NCBI RefSeq assembly: GCF_009650605.1
Contig: NZ_WAJT01000001.1
Location: 1,674,001 to 1,738,000 of the forward strand
Origin: Labrenzia sp. CE80
GTDB taxonomy: Bacteria; Pseudomonadota; Alphaproteobacteria; Rhizobiales; Stappiaceae
DNA length: 64,000 bases
Direction of reading: 5' to 3'
The number at the start of each line of letters is the position of its first letter. Within the stretch, counting starts at the first letter, position 1. The position numbers and the translations under genes are program-made. The notes beneath the pieces were generated by a model, which made no database searches, was not told the DNA's origin, and saw only the letters and a program-made list of their open reading frames with translations. Below, piece after piece: positions 35,486-44,409 of this stretch.

Positions 35486-36327
35486 TGGCTCAGATTGACG
35501 ACCTTCCTCCTCTTCGTGAGGTCATTGCAACTCACAGCCTTGATGCGCGAAAATCACTGGGACAGAACTTTCTTCTTGATCTCAACCTCACATCCAGAAT
35601 TGCGCGCGCAGCCGCTCCGCTTGATGACTGTACCATTCTGGAGATTGGCCCAGGTCCCGGAGGCCTCACGCGGGCACTTCTCGCCGCCGGTGCCAAGCGT
35701 GTCATTGCCATTGAGAAAGACACGCGCTGTCTGCCTGCCCTGTCAGAGATTTCCAGCTACTATGATGGCCGCCTCGAAGTCATCGAAGGCGATGCGTTGA
35801 AAATCGATCCGGTTTCCCTTGCCGGCGGCGACAAAATCAAGATCGTCGCCAACCTTCCCTATAATGTGGGCACGCAACTTCTGCTCAATTGGATCACGAC
35901 GGAGGACTGGCCGCCTTTCTGGACCTCCCTGACCTTGATGTTCCAGAAGGAAGTCGGTGAGCGGATCGTCGCCCAGCCGGGTTCCAAAGCCTATGGACGG
36001 CTGGCTGTACTTGCGGGATGGCGGACCACGGGTGGCATGCTCTTCGACCTTAACCCTAAGGCATTCACGCCACCGCCCAAGGTCACGTCGACGGTTGTTC
36101 AGCTCATGCCGAAGGAAGAACCTTTCACCTGTTCGAGAAAGATGCTCGAGAAAGTCACGGCTGCCGCTTTCGGCCAGCGGCGCAAAATGTTGCGTGCCAG
36201 CCTCAAGTCACTCGGTGGCCCGGCGGATGACCTGATCGAGGCGGCCGGACTTAATCCCACCGCACGGGCAGAGGAAATCGACGTCGAAGGCTTTGTAAGG
36301 CTCGCCAACTACTATGCAGAACGCTAG
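35485..36327 (+). CDS. rsmA: 16S rRNA (A1518/A1519) dimethyltransferase
   Basis: KsgA/RsmA, 280 residues. It dimethylates two adjacent adenosines near the 3' end of 16S rRNA in late small-subunit assembly. SLGQNFLLD near residue 25 and the SAM motif EIGPGPGGLT are present, as is the catalytic NLPYNV. ATG at 35485 overlaps the pdxA stop (TGATG), coupling their translation. Its end overlaps the convergent gmk by 4 bp. Confidence 0.96.
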   Translation: MAQIDDLPPLREVIATHSLDARKSLGQNFLLDLNLTSRIARAAAPLDDCTILEIGPGPGGLTRALLAAGAKRVIAIEKDTRCLPALSEISSYYDGRLEVIEGDALKIDPVSLAGGDKIKIVANLPYNVGTQLLLNWITTEDWPPFWTSLTLMFQKEVGERIVAQPGSKAYGRLAVLAGWRTTGGMLFDLNPKAFTPPPKVTSTVVQLMPKEEPFTCSRKMLEKVTAAAFGQRRKMLRASLKSLGGPADDLIEAAGLNPTARAEEIDVEGFVRLANYYAER

Positions 36328-37028
36328 CGACCCTGTTTCAGCGCTTCCTGCAGGTCATCAACCATACCGTTCATGAGCTTGGCGACCGCGCCGGAGCGCT
36401 TCTGCTTCAGGCGTTCGGCCTTTAGGATCGAACGTACGTTCTCATAAGCGCGCTCAAGGTCCTCATTGACGACCACATAGTCGTACTTCGACCAGTGACG
36501 CATCTCTCCGACCGCTGTTTCCAGCCGACGCATGATGACCTCTTCCGGGTCTTCACCACGTCCGCGCAGCCGCGCCTTCATCTCGTCGATGGATGGTGGA
36601 AGAATAAAGACAGAGACAACGTCCTCACGCATCTTTTCATAGAGCTGGAACGTGCCCTGAATATCAATATCGAAGAGTATGTCCTTGCCGGTCTCGATGG
36701 TCTCCTCAACGGGACCGCGAGGTGTCGCATAGAAGTTGCCGTGCACTTCGGCCCACTCCAGAAGCTCGCCCCGCGCCTTCATGTCCTCGAACGCTTCAGG
36801 CGTGCGGAAATGATAGTGAACGCCATCCACCTCGTTCGAACGACGCGGGCGGGTTGTGACAGAGATCGAGAGGTCTAGATTGTCTTCCCGCTCCAGAAGC
36901 ATGCGGGCAATCGTCGATTTTCCCGCACCCGAGGGCGACGAGAGGACCAGCATCAGGCCGCGCCGCTCTCGCTCGGCCTGATCAGCACTGACCATCGTGC
37001 CTGCCTTTTCAGACGTTGTCTCAGACAT
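36324..37028 (-). CDS. gmk: Guanylate kinase
   Basis: Protein of 234 residues that phosphorylates GMP to GDP. Walker A is SSPSGAGKST; GMP-binding residues lie in SVTTRPRR and GVHYHF, and DIDIQG follows. The first 25 residues are an extension before the kinase core; a start at the internal Met (LMLVLSSPSG) would give the usual length. It ends the fabD-to-gmk run and lies 4 bases after yicC. Confidence 0.95.
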   Translation of the reverse strand: MSETTSEKAGTMVSADQAERERRGLMLVLSSPSGAGKSTIARMLLEREDNLDLSISVTTRPRRSNEVDGVHYHFRTPEAFEDMKARGELLEWAEVHGNFYATPRGPVEETIETGKDILFDIDIQGTFQLYEKMREDVVSVFILPPSIDEMKARLRGRGEDPEEVIMRRLETAVGEMRHWSKYDYVVVNEDLERAYENVRSILKAERLKQKRSGAVAKLMNGMVDDLQEALKQGR

Positions 37029-37032
37029 GGCC

Positions 37033-37926
37033 CTACTCCAGGTTCTGTATCTGCTCGCGCATCTGGTCGATGACGGCTTTGAGGTCCAGACCGATGGCCG
37101 TCAGCTCAACGTCATTCGATTTCGAGCAAAGCGTATTGGTCTCGCGATTGAATTCCTGAGCCAGGAAGTCGAGGCGCCGGCCAATGGCACCACCGGCAGC
37201 GAGCAGTTCGCGTACGGCCTCCACATGGGCATGAAGCCGATCAATCTCTTCACGAATATCAGCCTTCGTGGCGAGGATTGCAGCTTCCTGATGAAGCCGC
37301 TGCGGGTCCAATGCACCGCCCGCCGCGTCCAACAACTCGGCAACCTGAGCGGAAAGGCGTGCCTTGATCGCTTCAGGCTGGCGAGAGGGCAACCCCTCAG
37401 CTCGTGCCGTCAAACTCGCGACCGTGTCGATCTGCTTTGTGATGATGGCGTTGATGGCCGCACCTTCACTCCGGCGCATGGCCACAAGCTCATCGAGCGC
37501 CCGGTCAAGGCTTTCCAGCAGCGCCACGAACATGGCTGCCCGAGTTTCCTCGTCGTCTTCCTGCTCCTTGAGCTCGAAAACGCCCTTTTGTGCCAAAATG
37601 CCGTCAAGGGTCGGCGGGGCAACTTCCGGAACACGCGATCGCAGTAATTCAATTGCCTCCAGAACAGATTCCAGGGCGCTCTCATTCACCGTAAGGGCAG
37701 CTTCGCCCTCATCGCGCTTCATGGACAATCCGACGGAAACGTTGCCGCGTTTGAGCACCTTCGCGCATCGTTCACGAATTTTTTGTTCGAGATTCTCCAG
37801 GCCCGCGGGAATACGGATCCTAACGTCCAGGTTCTTGCCGTTGACGGATCTCAGTTCCCAAGTCCAGCGGACGACGCCTGCTTCGCCCTGAATACGGGCA
37901 AATCCTGTCATACTGGCAAGCGTCAT
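37033..37926 (-). CDS. YicC-family endoribonuclease
   Basis: The 297-residue member of the YicC/YloC family begins TLASMTGFARIQGE and contains WELRSVNGKNLDVRIR. The C-terminal DUF1732 segment ends KSNDVELTAIGLDLKAVIDQMREQIQNLE. E. coli YicC is reported to cleave RNA, so the role is family-based. ATG at 37926 with GGAG 7 bases upstream is preferred to GTG at 37938. It lies between mltG and gmk, a synteny seen across proteobacteria. Confidence 0.9.
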   Translation of the reverse strand: MTLASMTGFARIQGEAGVVRWTWELRSVNGKNLDVRIRIPAGLENLEQKIRERCAKVLKRGNVSVGLSMKRDEGEAALTVNESALESVLEAIELLRSRVPEVAPPTLDGILAQKGVFELKEQEDDEETRAAMFVALLESLDRALDELVAMRRSEGAAINAIITKQIDTVASLTARAEGLPSRQPEAIKARLSAQVAELLDAAGGALDPQRLHQEAAILATKADIREEIDRLHAHVEAVRELLAAGGAIGRRLDFLAQEFNRETNTLCSKSNDVELTAIGLDLKAVIDQMREQIQNLE

Positions 37927-37938
37927 GTCGTTCTCCAC

Positions 37939-39063
37939 TCAGTTCGATTGCGAAGCCGGCTGGTTCTTTTCGGCCTCACGCCGTTCCCGCTCGACCTGTC
38001 GCCATTTGCGCACGTTCGCCTGATGTTGCTCATAGGTCTCTGCGAAGATATGTCCGCCGGTGCCGTCTGCGACGAAGTAGAGATCTTTGGTGCGAGATGG
38101 ATTTGCAACTGCTTCCATAGCTGCCCGGCCGGGATTGCCGATAGGGCCCGGCGGCAAACCATTGATCTGATAGGTGTTGTAAGGGGTTTCTTTTTTCAGC
38201 TCAGATTGCTTGATCGCTGACCGGTCTTTCAACCAGGCTTCACCGCCATGGATACCGTAAAGGATCGTCGGATCGGACTGCAGCCGCATGTTACGATTGA
38301 GCCGATTTACGAAGACACCTGCCACACGAGGGCGCTCATCCGCCTTGGCCGTTTCCTTCTCGACAATGCTTGCCAAGATCACCAATTCTTCCGGTGACGC
38401 GATCGGGAGGTCCTCACTACGCCGCTCCCAGATGTCGGACAACAGAGCACTCTGGGCCTCCGTCATCTGATCGATGATCTGCTGACGTGAACTGCCGCGA
38501 GTAAACGTATACGTCTCTGGCAGGAGTGCGCCTTCTTCCGGAATCTCTGTGATTTCACCGACAAGGACCGGGTTGGAGCGAACGCGCTCGAGGATCTGCG
38601 CTGTCGACCAGCCCTCAGGCACCGTCACCGAGTGAGTCACGGCATTGCCCTCAACCAGATCAGTCATGACTTCCTGCATGCTGGTGCCGGCGTTGAAGGC
38701 ATATTCACCGGCTTTCAGTTTCGTCGCGTTCTTGTAGAACCGCACGCCGGCATTGAAGACCAACTCATCAACGAGCGTATCCTCGATGACGTTTTGGGCC
38801 TTCAACCGTTCGGTGATGCCGGAAAGGCCTGAGCCGGAGGCGATGACAACCGTACGGTCCTCCTTGAGCGGACCTGCTTGCTCGAAGACCTGCTTGCCGA
38901 AATAGAGCGCTGAGCCGGCCCCGAGCAGCGAGAGCACCGTGATCGAGATGACCATATTGATCAGGATCACGATCGGATTTCGAACGTGGCGTGAGCGCGG
39001 CGGAGGTCCGGGCGCTGGTTCCGGCTGGATCGCTTCGCGCGGGCTTTTCGGCTTGATGCGCAT
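37939..39063 (-). CDS. mltG: Endolytic peptidoglycan transglycosylase MltG
   Basis: Inner-membrane protein of 374 residues. One helix (IVILINMVISITVLSLLGAGSALYF, about 32-56) is followed by a LysM-like periplasmic part and the YceG-like catalytic domain. ILASIVEKETA holds the expected catalytic glutamate, and YNTYQINGLPPGPIGNPG is the family hallmark. It cuts nascent glycan strands and so sets their length. Its frame stops 12 bases before yicC. Confidence 0.95.
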   Translation of the reverse strand: MRIKPKSPREAIQPEPAPGPPPRSRHVRNPIVILINMVISITVLSLLGAGSALYFGKQVFEQAGPLKEDRTVVIASGSGLSGITERLKAQNVIEDTLVDELVFNAGVRFYKNATKLKAGEYAFNAGTSMQEVMTDLVEGNAVTHSVTVPEGWSTAQILERVRSNPVLVGEITEIPEEGALLPETYTFTRGSSRQQIIDQMTEAQSALLSDIWERRSEDLPIASPEELVILASIVEKETAKADERPRVAGVFVNRLNRNMRLQSDPTILYGIHGGEAWLKDRSAIKQSELKKETPYNTYQINGLPPGPIGNPGRAAMEAVANPSRTKDLYFVADGTGGHIFAETYEQHQANVRKWRQVERERREAEKNQPASQSN

Positions 39064-39210
39064 CTAAAACGCTCCTTCTGATAAGTCCGGATCAGATCCG
39101 GTCGACCACTCCGGCGCAGCTCATCAAATACTCGTAGCGTAAAAAAGGCACTGCCGAAGAAAAACGCCGCCTGAGCTCACGCTAGACGGCGAAATGCGAT
39201 ACGACGGCGC

Positions 39211-40476
39211 TTACGCCGCAACTTTCTTGAACACCAAGGAAGCATTGGTGCCACCAAAGCCGAACGAATTCGACAGCGCCACATCAATGTTCATTTCCTT
39301 GGGCTTGTGCGCGACCAGATCGATCTCGGTCTCAATCGATGGATTGTCGAGATTGATCGTTGGCGGTGCCATGCTGTCGCGAATTGCCAGAACGGAGAAG
39401 ATCGCCTCCACAGCACCCGCAGCACCCAGCAGGTGACCAATAGACGACTTGGTCGACGACATGGTCAGCTTGCTTGCAGCATCGCCAGCAAGGCGTGTGA
39501 TCGCACCAAGCTCGATTTCATCGCCAAGTGGTGTCGATGTGCCGTGAGCATTGACGTAGTCCACATCTGCTGCACTCACACCTGCCCGCTTGAGAGCCGC
39601 TTCCATGCAACGATAGGCGCCGTCGCCATCCGATGCTGGAGCCGTAATGTGGTGCGCATCGCCCGACAGACCGTAACCGACGATTTCGGCATAGATCTTC
39701 GCGCCGCGCGCAATCGCATGCTCGTATTCTTCGAGAACGACAACGCCGGCGCCCTCGCCCATGACGAAACCATCGCGGTCCTTGTCATAAGGGCGAGAAC
39801 CTTTTTCAGGCTGGTCATTAAATCCGGTGGACAACGCCCGACATGCGGCAAAGCCAGCAAGCGACAGGCGGCAGACCGGTGATTCCGTTCCGCCCGCAAC
39901 CATCACATCTGCATCGCCGAAAGCGATCAGGCGAGACGCATCGCCAATGGCATGTGCACCGGTCGAGCACGCGGTCACAACCGCATGGTTCGGCCCCTTA
40001 AGGCCATGACGGATGGAGACATAGCCACCAGCCAAATTGATCAGGCGGCCGGGTATAAAGAATGGTGACAGGCGGCGCGGGCCTTTGTCGGCCAGAACAT
40101 GCGCGGCTTCCTCGATGCCCTGAAGGCCGCCGATACCTGAGCCAATCAGAACACCAGCGCGAATCTGGTCTTCATATGTTTCGGCCTTCCAGCCACTGTC
40201 AGCCAGGGCCTGGTCGGATGCTGCAAGGGCGTAGATGATGAAATCATCGACCTTGCGCTGTTCTTTGGGTTCCATCCAGTCGTCGGGATTGAATGCCCCT
40301 TCGGCAGATGGATCGCGCGGGATCTGTGCTGCGATCTGGCATGCCAGGTCGTCGACCTTGAAGTTGGTGACCTTGTTGGCACCGCTTTTACCTTCGAGGA
40401 TCTTCTTCCAAGAGACATCAACGTTTCCGCCAAGCGGAGACACCATGCCCAATCCTGTTACAACAACTCGCCTCAT
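39211..40476 (-). CDS. fabF: 3-oxoacyl-ACP synthase II
   Basis: Condensing enzyme of 421 residues that elongates fatty acyl-ACP with malonyl-ACP. It starts RRVVVTGLGMVSPLGG. The Cys-His-His triad lies in VTACSTGAHA, NAHGTSTPLGD and SSIGHLLGAAG. Length is normal. It lies 75 bases after acpP. Confidence 0.97.
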   Translation of the reverse strand: MRRVVVTGLGMVSPLGGNVDVSWKKILEGKSGANKVTNFKVDDLACQIAAQIPRDPSAEGAFNPDDWMEPKEQRKVDDFIIYALAASDQALADSGWKAETYEDQIRAGVLIGSGIGGLQGIEEAAHVLADKGPRRLSPFFIPGRLINLAGGYVSIRHGLKGPNHAVVTACSTGAHAIGDASRLIAFGDADVMVAGGTESPVCRLSLAGFAACRALSTGFNDQPEKGSRPYDKDRDGFVMGEGAGVVVLEEYEHAIARGAKIYAEIVGYGLSGDAHHITAPASDGDGAYRCMEAALKRAGVSAADVDYVNAHGTSTPLGDEIELGAITRLAGDAASKLTMSSTKSSIGHLLGAAGAVEAIFSVLAIRDSMAPPTINLDNPSIETEIDLVAHKPKEMNIDVALSNSFGFGGTNASLVFKKVAA

Positions 40477-40551
40477 GAACCCGCACTTGTTTCAGGCAGA
40501 CAGCCGATATCGGTCTTGCCTGCCCGTCCATTCGTCATCAAGTCCGGCGAA

Positions 40552-40788
40552 TTAGCCGGCGTTCTTTTCCAGGAACTTAACAGCATCGCCAACCGTCAGG
40601 ATGGTTTCAGCTGCATCATCCGGAATTTCTACACCGAATTCTTCTTCGAAAGCCATGACGAGTTCAACGGTGTCGAGGCTGTCTGCGCCCAGATCGTCGA
40701 TGAAGCTTGCAGCTTCCACAACCTTTTCAGCGTCCACGCCGAGGTGCTCGACAACGATTTTCTTAACTCGATCCGCGATATCGCTCAT
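40552..40788 (-). CDS. acpP: Acyl carrier protein
   Basis: The 78-residue acidic four-helix carrier of fatty acid synthesis. Ser37 in GADSLDTVEL is the phosphopantetheine attachment site. The 300-base gap before it (40789-41088) suggests its own promoter, as expected for a highly expressed protein. Confidence 0.98.
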   Translation of the reverse strand: MSDIADRVKKIVVEHLGVDAEKVVEAASFIDDLGADSLDTVELVMAFEEEFGVEIPDDAAETILTVGDAVKFLEKNAG

Positions 40789-41088
40789 TTTCTACTTCCC
40801 TGAGTTTGCAGTCTTAAAGCCGAGGCGCCGGTTCTAACCAGTTCTTCGACTTAATCACCGGAATTTCTATCTGCACATTGCACAATAAAGGTCCATCGCC
40901 CCTTTGGGACCGTAGAGCCTTCACGGCGTTGAACACGTTCTGGAAGGGCCAGATCTGCAAAACAGCTCTCCACCCTATCCCTTGGAACAATCGGCGGCTA
41001 GGTAACACACTTTATCTGCCTTGACCAGCCGCTCCCGACCGCGCGTGCGCGGCCCGGTTTCTTTTTGCCGGAAATTAGATTCCGCCTT
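40789..41088 (-). other. Gap between fabG and acpP with a GC-rich hairpin
   Basis: 300 bases with no supported gene. Near the fabG end, CCGCGC/GCGCGG pair at 41039-41052 (8 bp with one wobble when extended) but no T-run follows, so it is a weak terminator or mRNA hairpin. The acpP promoter should lie between it and 40789; I cannot place it with confidence. Confidence 0.4.
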
Positions 41089-41826
41089 TTAAATCATAGC
41101 CATGCCGCCATTGATATGCAGCGTTTGTCCTGTGACATAAGCTGCCTCATCACTGGCGAGATAAACGGAAGCGGCCGCGATCTCGTCCGCTTTGCCCAAC
41201 CGGCCTGCCGGAACGCTCTGCAGAATTGATTCCTTCTGCTTGTCGTTCAGTTCGTCGGTCATCGCTGTCTCAATGAATCCGGGAGCGACCGTGTTGACGG
41301 TGATGTTGCGGCTGGCAACTTCCCGCGCAAGCGACTTGTACATTCCGATCATGCCGGCCTTGGCCGCCGCGTAGTTGGTCTGTCCGGGATTTCCCGTCAC
41401 ACCGACAACCGAGGTAATTCCGATGATGCGGCCCGTCCGGCGCTTCATCATGCCTTTGATGGCAGCACGGCACAGGCGGAAACCAGACGTGAGGTTCACT
41501 TCCAGCACCTGATCCCACTCGTCGTCTTTCATCCGCATGAAGATGTTGTCGCGGGTGATTCCGGCATTGTTGACCAGAATGTCGACCTTGCCGAGCTTCT
41601 CTTCGGCCGCCGGAAGCAGCGCGTCGACAGCGGCACGATCAGAGAGATTAGCGGGTGTCACAAACGCGCGCTCACCAAGGTCTGCCGCGAGAACTTCCAA
41701 CTTCTCTGCACGCGTACCCGACAGGGCGACGGTCGCGCCTTGCGCATGAAGTGCGCGTGCGATGGATTCGCCAATTCCGCCGGTGGCACCCGTGATGAGC
41801 GCTGCTTTCCCCTCGAGGGTGAACAT
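41089..41826 (-). CDS. fabG: 3-oxoacyl-ACP reductase
   Basis: Short-chain dehydrogenase of 245 residues, NADPH-dependent. ALITGATGGIGESIA is the cofactor motif, NNAG is present, and QTNYAAAKAG carries the catalytic Tyr and Lys. The C-terminal YVTGQTLHINGGMAM is typical of FabG. ATG at 41826 with AGGAAGG upstream is preferred to a longer frame to 41856. It lies between fabD and acpP. Confidence 0.97.
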   Translation of the reverse strand: MFTLEGKAALITGATGGIGESIARALHAQGATVALSGTRAEKLEVLAADLGERAFVTPANLSDRAAVDALLPAAEEKLGKVDILVNNAGITRDNIFMRMKDDEWDQVLEVNLTSGFRLCRAAIKGMMKRRTGRIIGITSVVGVTGNPGQTNYAAAKAGMIGMYKSLAREVASRNITVNTVAPGFIETAMTDELNDKQKESILQSVPAGRLGKADEIAAASVYLASDEAAYVTGQTLHINGGMAMI

Positions 41827-41872
41827 GGTGCTTCCTTCCTTTGGATCGCGACCCAAGCCTTAGAGCTCGGGA

Positions 41873-42817
41873 TCAGCCGTTCAATTTTTCAATGAGAGCG
41901 TCGATATCTTCGGGCGAATTGACTGCGATGCCGGTCGTTTCCTTGGCAATGCGCTTGACCATGCCGGTCAGCACCTTGCCGGTACCGACCTCGACGAATG
42001 TGTCGACGCCTTCGCTTGCGAGCCATTCGATTGACTCACGCCAACGGACGGTTCCTGTCACCTGCTCGACCAGACGCTTGCGGATCTCGTCCGTGTCGGA
42101 GACGGGTTGCGCCAGAACGTTTGCGATCAGAGGCACCTTCGGCGCCTTGATGTCAGCGCCTGCCAATGCTTCTGCCATCGCATCGGCTGCCGGAGCCATC
42201 AATGAACAATGGAACGGTGCGCTGACCGGCAACAACAATGCGCGGCGGGCACCTTTTGCCTTCGCGATGTCAATTGCACGCTCAACGGCGGCAACATGGC
42301 CGGAGACAACAACTTGCCCCGGTGCATTGTCGTTTGCTGCCTGACAAACCTCGCCCTGCGCCGCTTCGCGTGCAACTTCCTGAGCGGCTTCGAAATCGAG
42401 CCCGAGGAGCGCAGCCATCGCACCCTGACCGACCGGAACGGCGTTTTGCATGGCATCGCCGCGCACGCGAAGAAGCCGAGCTGCGGTCGCGACATCAAAT
42501 GCGCCGGCGGCTGCCAGAGCGGAATATTCTCCCAGAGAGTGACCGGCTACAAAACTGACGCTTCCTGCCAGATCGAGGCCCTTTGATTCCAAAACTCGCA
42601 TGGTTGCCAGGCTAACGGTCATGAGCGCAGGCTGCGCATTGGCCGTCAGAGTTAGGTCGGCTTCAGGACCGTTCCACATCACGTCGGAAAGCTTCTGACC
42701 AAGCGCTTCATCGACTTCTTCAAAGACTGCTTTGGCTTCGGGATAGGCATCAGCCAGAACCTTGCCCATGCCAACGGCCTGACTTCCCTGTCCGGGAAAC
42801 GTGAATGCGATGCTCAT
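41873..42817 (-). CDS. fabD: Malonyl-CoA:ACP transacylase
   Basis: Protein of 314 residues that loads malonyl groups onto ACP. FPGQGSQ is at the N-terminus, and the nucleophile Ser94 lies in VAGHSLGEYSAL. It is the first gene of the minus-strand fab cluster and diverges from the 92-residue helical protein gene, with 250 bases between them. Confidence 0.97.
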   Translation of the reverse strand: MSIAFTFPGQGSQAVGMGKVLADAYPEAKAVFEEVDEALGQKLSDVMWNGPEADLTLTANAQPALMTVSLATMRVLESKGLDLAGSVSFVAGHSLGEYSALAAAGAFDVATAARLLRVRGDAMQNAVPVGQGAMAALLGLDFEAAQEVAREAAQGEVCQAANDNAPGQVVVSGHVAAVERAIDIAKAKGARRALLLPVSAPFHCSLMAPAADAMAEALAGADIKAPKVPLIANVLAQPVSDTDEIRKRLVEQVTGTVRWRESIEWLASEGVDTFVEVGTGKVLTGMVKRIAKETTGIAVNSPEDIDALIEKLNG

Positions 42818-43067
42818 GCGAGACGTGCCTCCGACGACTTGTTCTCTTGTTTTTTATTATCAGGCTTACGGGGACTGTCTGGCCCGGCCAGCTGACACAA
42901 TGGCTGTGGAAGATCGGAAAATCCACTCTTGGGCGCGAGCCTATCGTACGGAGCACCCATGACTGTCAAGAGCTTCGGCCAGATTTGCCCGTATTCAAGG
43001 TGTTTCAAGACAGCTGCCTGGTAGGCTAGGTTCCAGTTCGCTTGAGACACACGATCGGAGAAACGAA

Positions 43068-43346
43068 ATGGCCAGCATTAAGATTCCTCTGCCGAAAGAA
43101 CCAAAGCAGATGGTGACAGCGATCGTAGCCTATGCCGGCGTAGCAAAGCGGTTGCATCTGGAACTCTCACATCTCGCAGAAACAACAGATATCGATCTGG
43201 ACGCTATCAAGGCCGATCTGATCAACGAAGCCAAGAAGGCAGTGCCGGCCGGCGACTTCACCAAGGATGAGGTCGGGCTTTACAATACAATGTTTGAAGC
43301 AATTGAGACGATCTTCAAACCCCTAAACCCAGCTCCCCAGGGTTAG
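43068..43346 (+). CDS. Small helical protein of unknown function
   Basis: Encodes 92 residues, predicted mostly helical from its alternating charged and hydrophobic pattern, with no membrane segment. It begins ASIKIPLPKEPKQMV and ends FKPLNPAPQG. GGAG lies 8 bases before the ATG. I recognise no family. It is placed between fabD (divergent) and rpsF (same strand, 247 bases on), so it may have its own promoter. Confidence 0.6.
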   Translation: MASIKIPLPKEPKQMVTAIVAYAGVAKRLHLELSHLAETTDIDLDAIKADLINEAKKAVPAGDFTKDEVGLYNTMFEAIETIFKPLNPAPQG

Positions 43347-43384
43347 ACCCAAGGGGCCGAGCGGATCGACAGTTCCGAAGTCCC

Positions 43385-43412
43385 TTGCATTTCCGCAAAG
43401 ATCGGGTATACC
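43385..43412 (+). promoter_or_regulatory. Possible promoter of rpsF-rpsR-rplI
   Basis: TTGCAT at 43385-43390, 16 bases, then TATACC at 43407-43412, a fair sigma-70 type match. The -10 sits inside a perfect 10-bp palindrome GGGTATACCC (43404-43413). It would give a leader of about 175 bases, long enough for feedback control by S6 or S18, but I see no defined leader structure. Confidence 0.35.
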
Positions 43413-43593
43413 CCGCGACGCAACCGGAAACTTGGCCGGGGGCTGAACGGAAGGGCGTGCAAACGTCAGGACACATAAAACTGTCTGTCTTCCCGTGTCT
43501 CCGCTCTCGTTTTAGAATTCTCGTTCCTTTCCGGAGGTCACGAGGAGGCTTCGCGCCAGTTTCCGAATTGAAACCAAGGAAAGGCTTTTTTCC

Positions 43594-44037
43594 ATGCCTC
43601 TTTACGAGCACGTGTTCCTGGCTCGCCAGGACGTTTCGGCCCAGCAGGTCGAAGCCCTCGTCGAACAGTTCAAAGGTTTGATCGAAACCGCTGGTGGAAC
43701 TGTCGGCAAGGTGGAAACTTGGGGACTTCGCTCCCTCGCATACCGCATCAAGAAGAACCGCAAGGCTCACTACACTTTGATGAACCTCGACGCTCCGCAT
43801 GCAGCGGTTGCCGAGATGGAACGTCAGATGGGCCTGAACGAAGACGTACTTCGCTTCATGACCTTCAAGGTCGACGAGTTGGACGATGAGCCGTCTGCCA
43901 TGATGCAGAAGCGTGACCGCGACGACCGTCGTGGTGGACGCGGCGACCGCTTTGGCGGTGGTGAGCGTGGCGGCGACCGTGGTGGTCGTGGTGGCGATCG
44001 GGGCGAACGCGCTCCGCGTCGTGCAGAAGGGGAGTAA
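43594..44037 (+). CDS. rpsF: 30S ribosomal protein S6
   Basis: The 147-residue protein has a standard S6 domain in the first 100 or so residues (LYEHVFLARQDVSAQQVEAL, WGLRSLAYRIKKNRKAHYTLMN). The tail is made almost only of Gly, Arg and Asp (about residues 107-147, repeating RGG and GDR). S6 binds 16S rRNA together with S18, encoded next. AAGGAAAGG precedes the ATG. The tail suggests RNA contacts beyond the core. Confidence 0.97.
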   Translation: MPLYEHVFLARQDVSAQQVEALVEQFKGLIETAGGTVGKVETWGLRSLAYRIKKNRKAHYTLMNLDAPHAAVAEMERQMGLNEDVLRFMTFKVDELDDEPSAMMQKRDRDDRRGGRGDRFGGGERGGDRGGRGGDRGERAPRRAEGE

Positions 44038-44043
44038 CAGATC

Positions 44044-44292
44044 ATGGTTGATATCGCACAGATTCCGAGCCGTCGTCCGTTCTTCCGTCGCCGGAAGACC
44101 TGCCCGTTCTCCGGTGAAAATTCACCGAAGATCGACTACAAGGACGTTCGTCTCCTGCAGCGCTACATTTCCGAACGTGGCAAGATCGTACCGAGCCGTA
44201 TCACCGCCGTTTCTGCAAAGAAGCAGCGTGAACTGGCCCGTGCCATCAAGCGCGCTCGCCTGCTTGGCCTGCTGCCTTTCGTCATCAGCTAA
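44044..44292 (+). CDS. rpsR: 30S ribosomal protein S18
   Basis: The 82-residue partner of S6. It has the FRRRKTCPFSGEN start, KDVRLLQRYISERGKIVPSRIT, and the conserved KKQRELARAIKRARLLGLLPF end. It lies 6 bases after rpsF. Confidence 0.98.
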   Translation: MVDIAQIPSRRPFFRRRKTCPFSGENSPKIDYKDVRLLQRYISERGKIVPSRITAVSAKKQRELARAIKRARLLGLLPFVIS

Positions 44293-44303
44293 GCTGACCC
44301 AAA

Positions 44304-44386
44304 AGCCCGGGATTATCCCCGGGCTCCCGGATTGAGGCCGACCGGATCCCTTGTGATCGGCCTCTAACCGCCTTCGAGAAAGGCGG
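44304..44386 (+). other. Three tandem hairpins between rpsR and rplI
   Basis: Within the 117-base gap there are three consecutive perfect inverted repeats: 8 bp (44304-44311 with 44318-44325), 8 bp (44334-44341 with 44357-44364) and 7 bp (44368-44374 with 44380-44386). None is followed by a T-run. The last ends 23 bases before the rplI start. They could process or attenuate the transcript, or shield rplI translation. Confidence 0.6.
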
Positions 44387-44409
44387 GACAGACCGCAGGA
44401 GTTACTCCA

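Noticed and set aside
41039..41052. GC-rich palindrome after fabG as a terminator
   Set aside because: No T-run follows on the minus strand and the stem is short, so I record it only as a hairpin within the gap.
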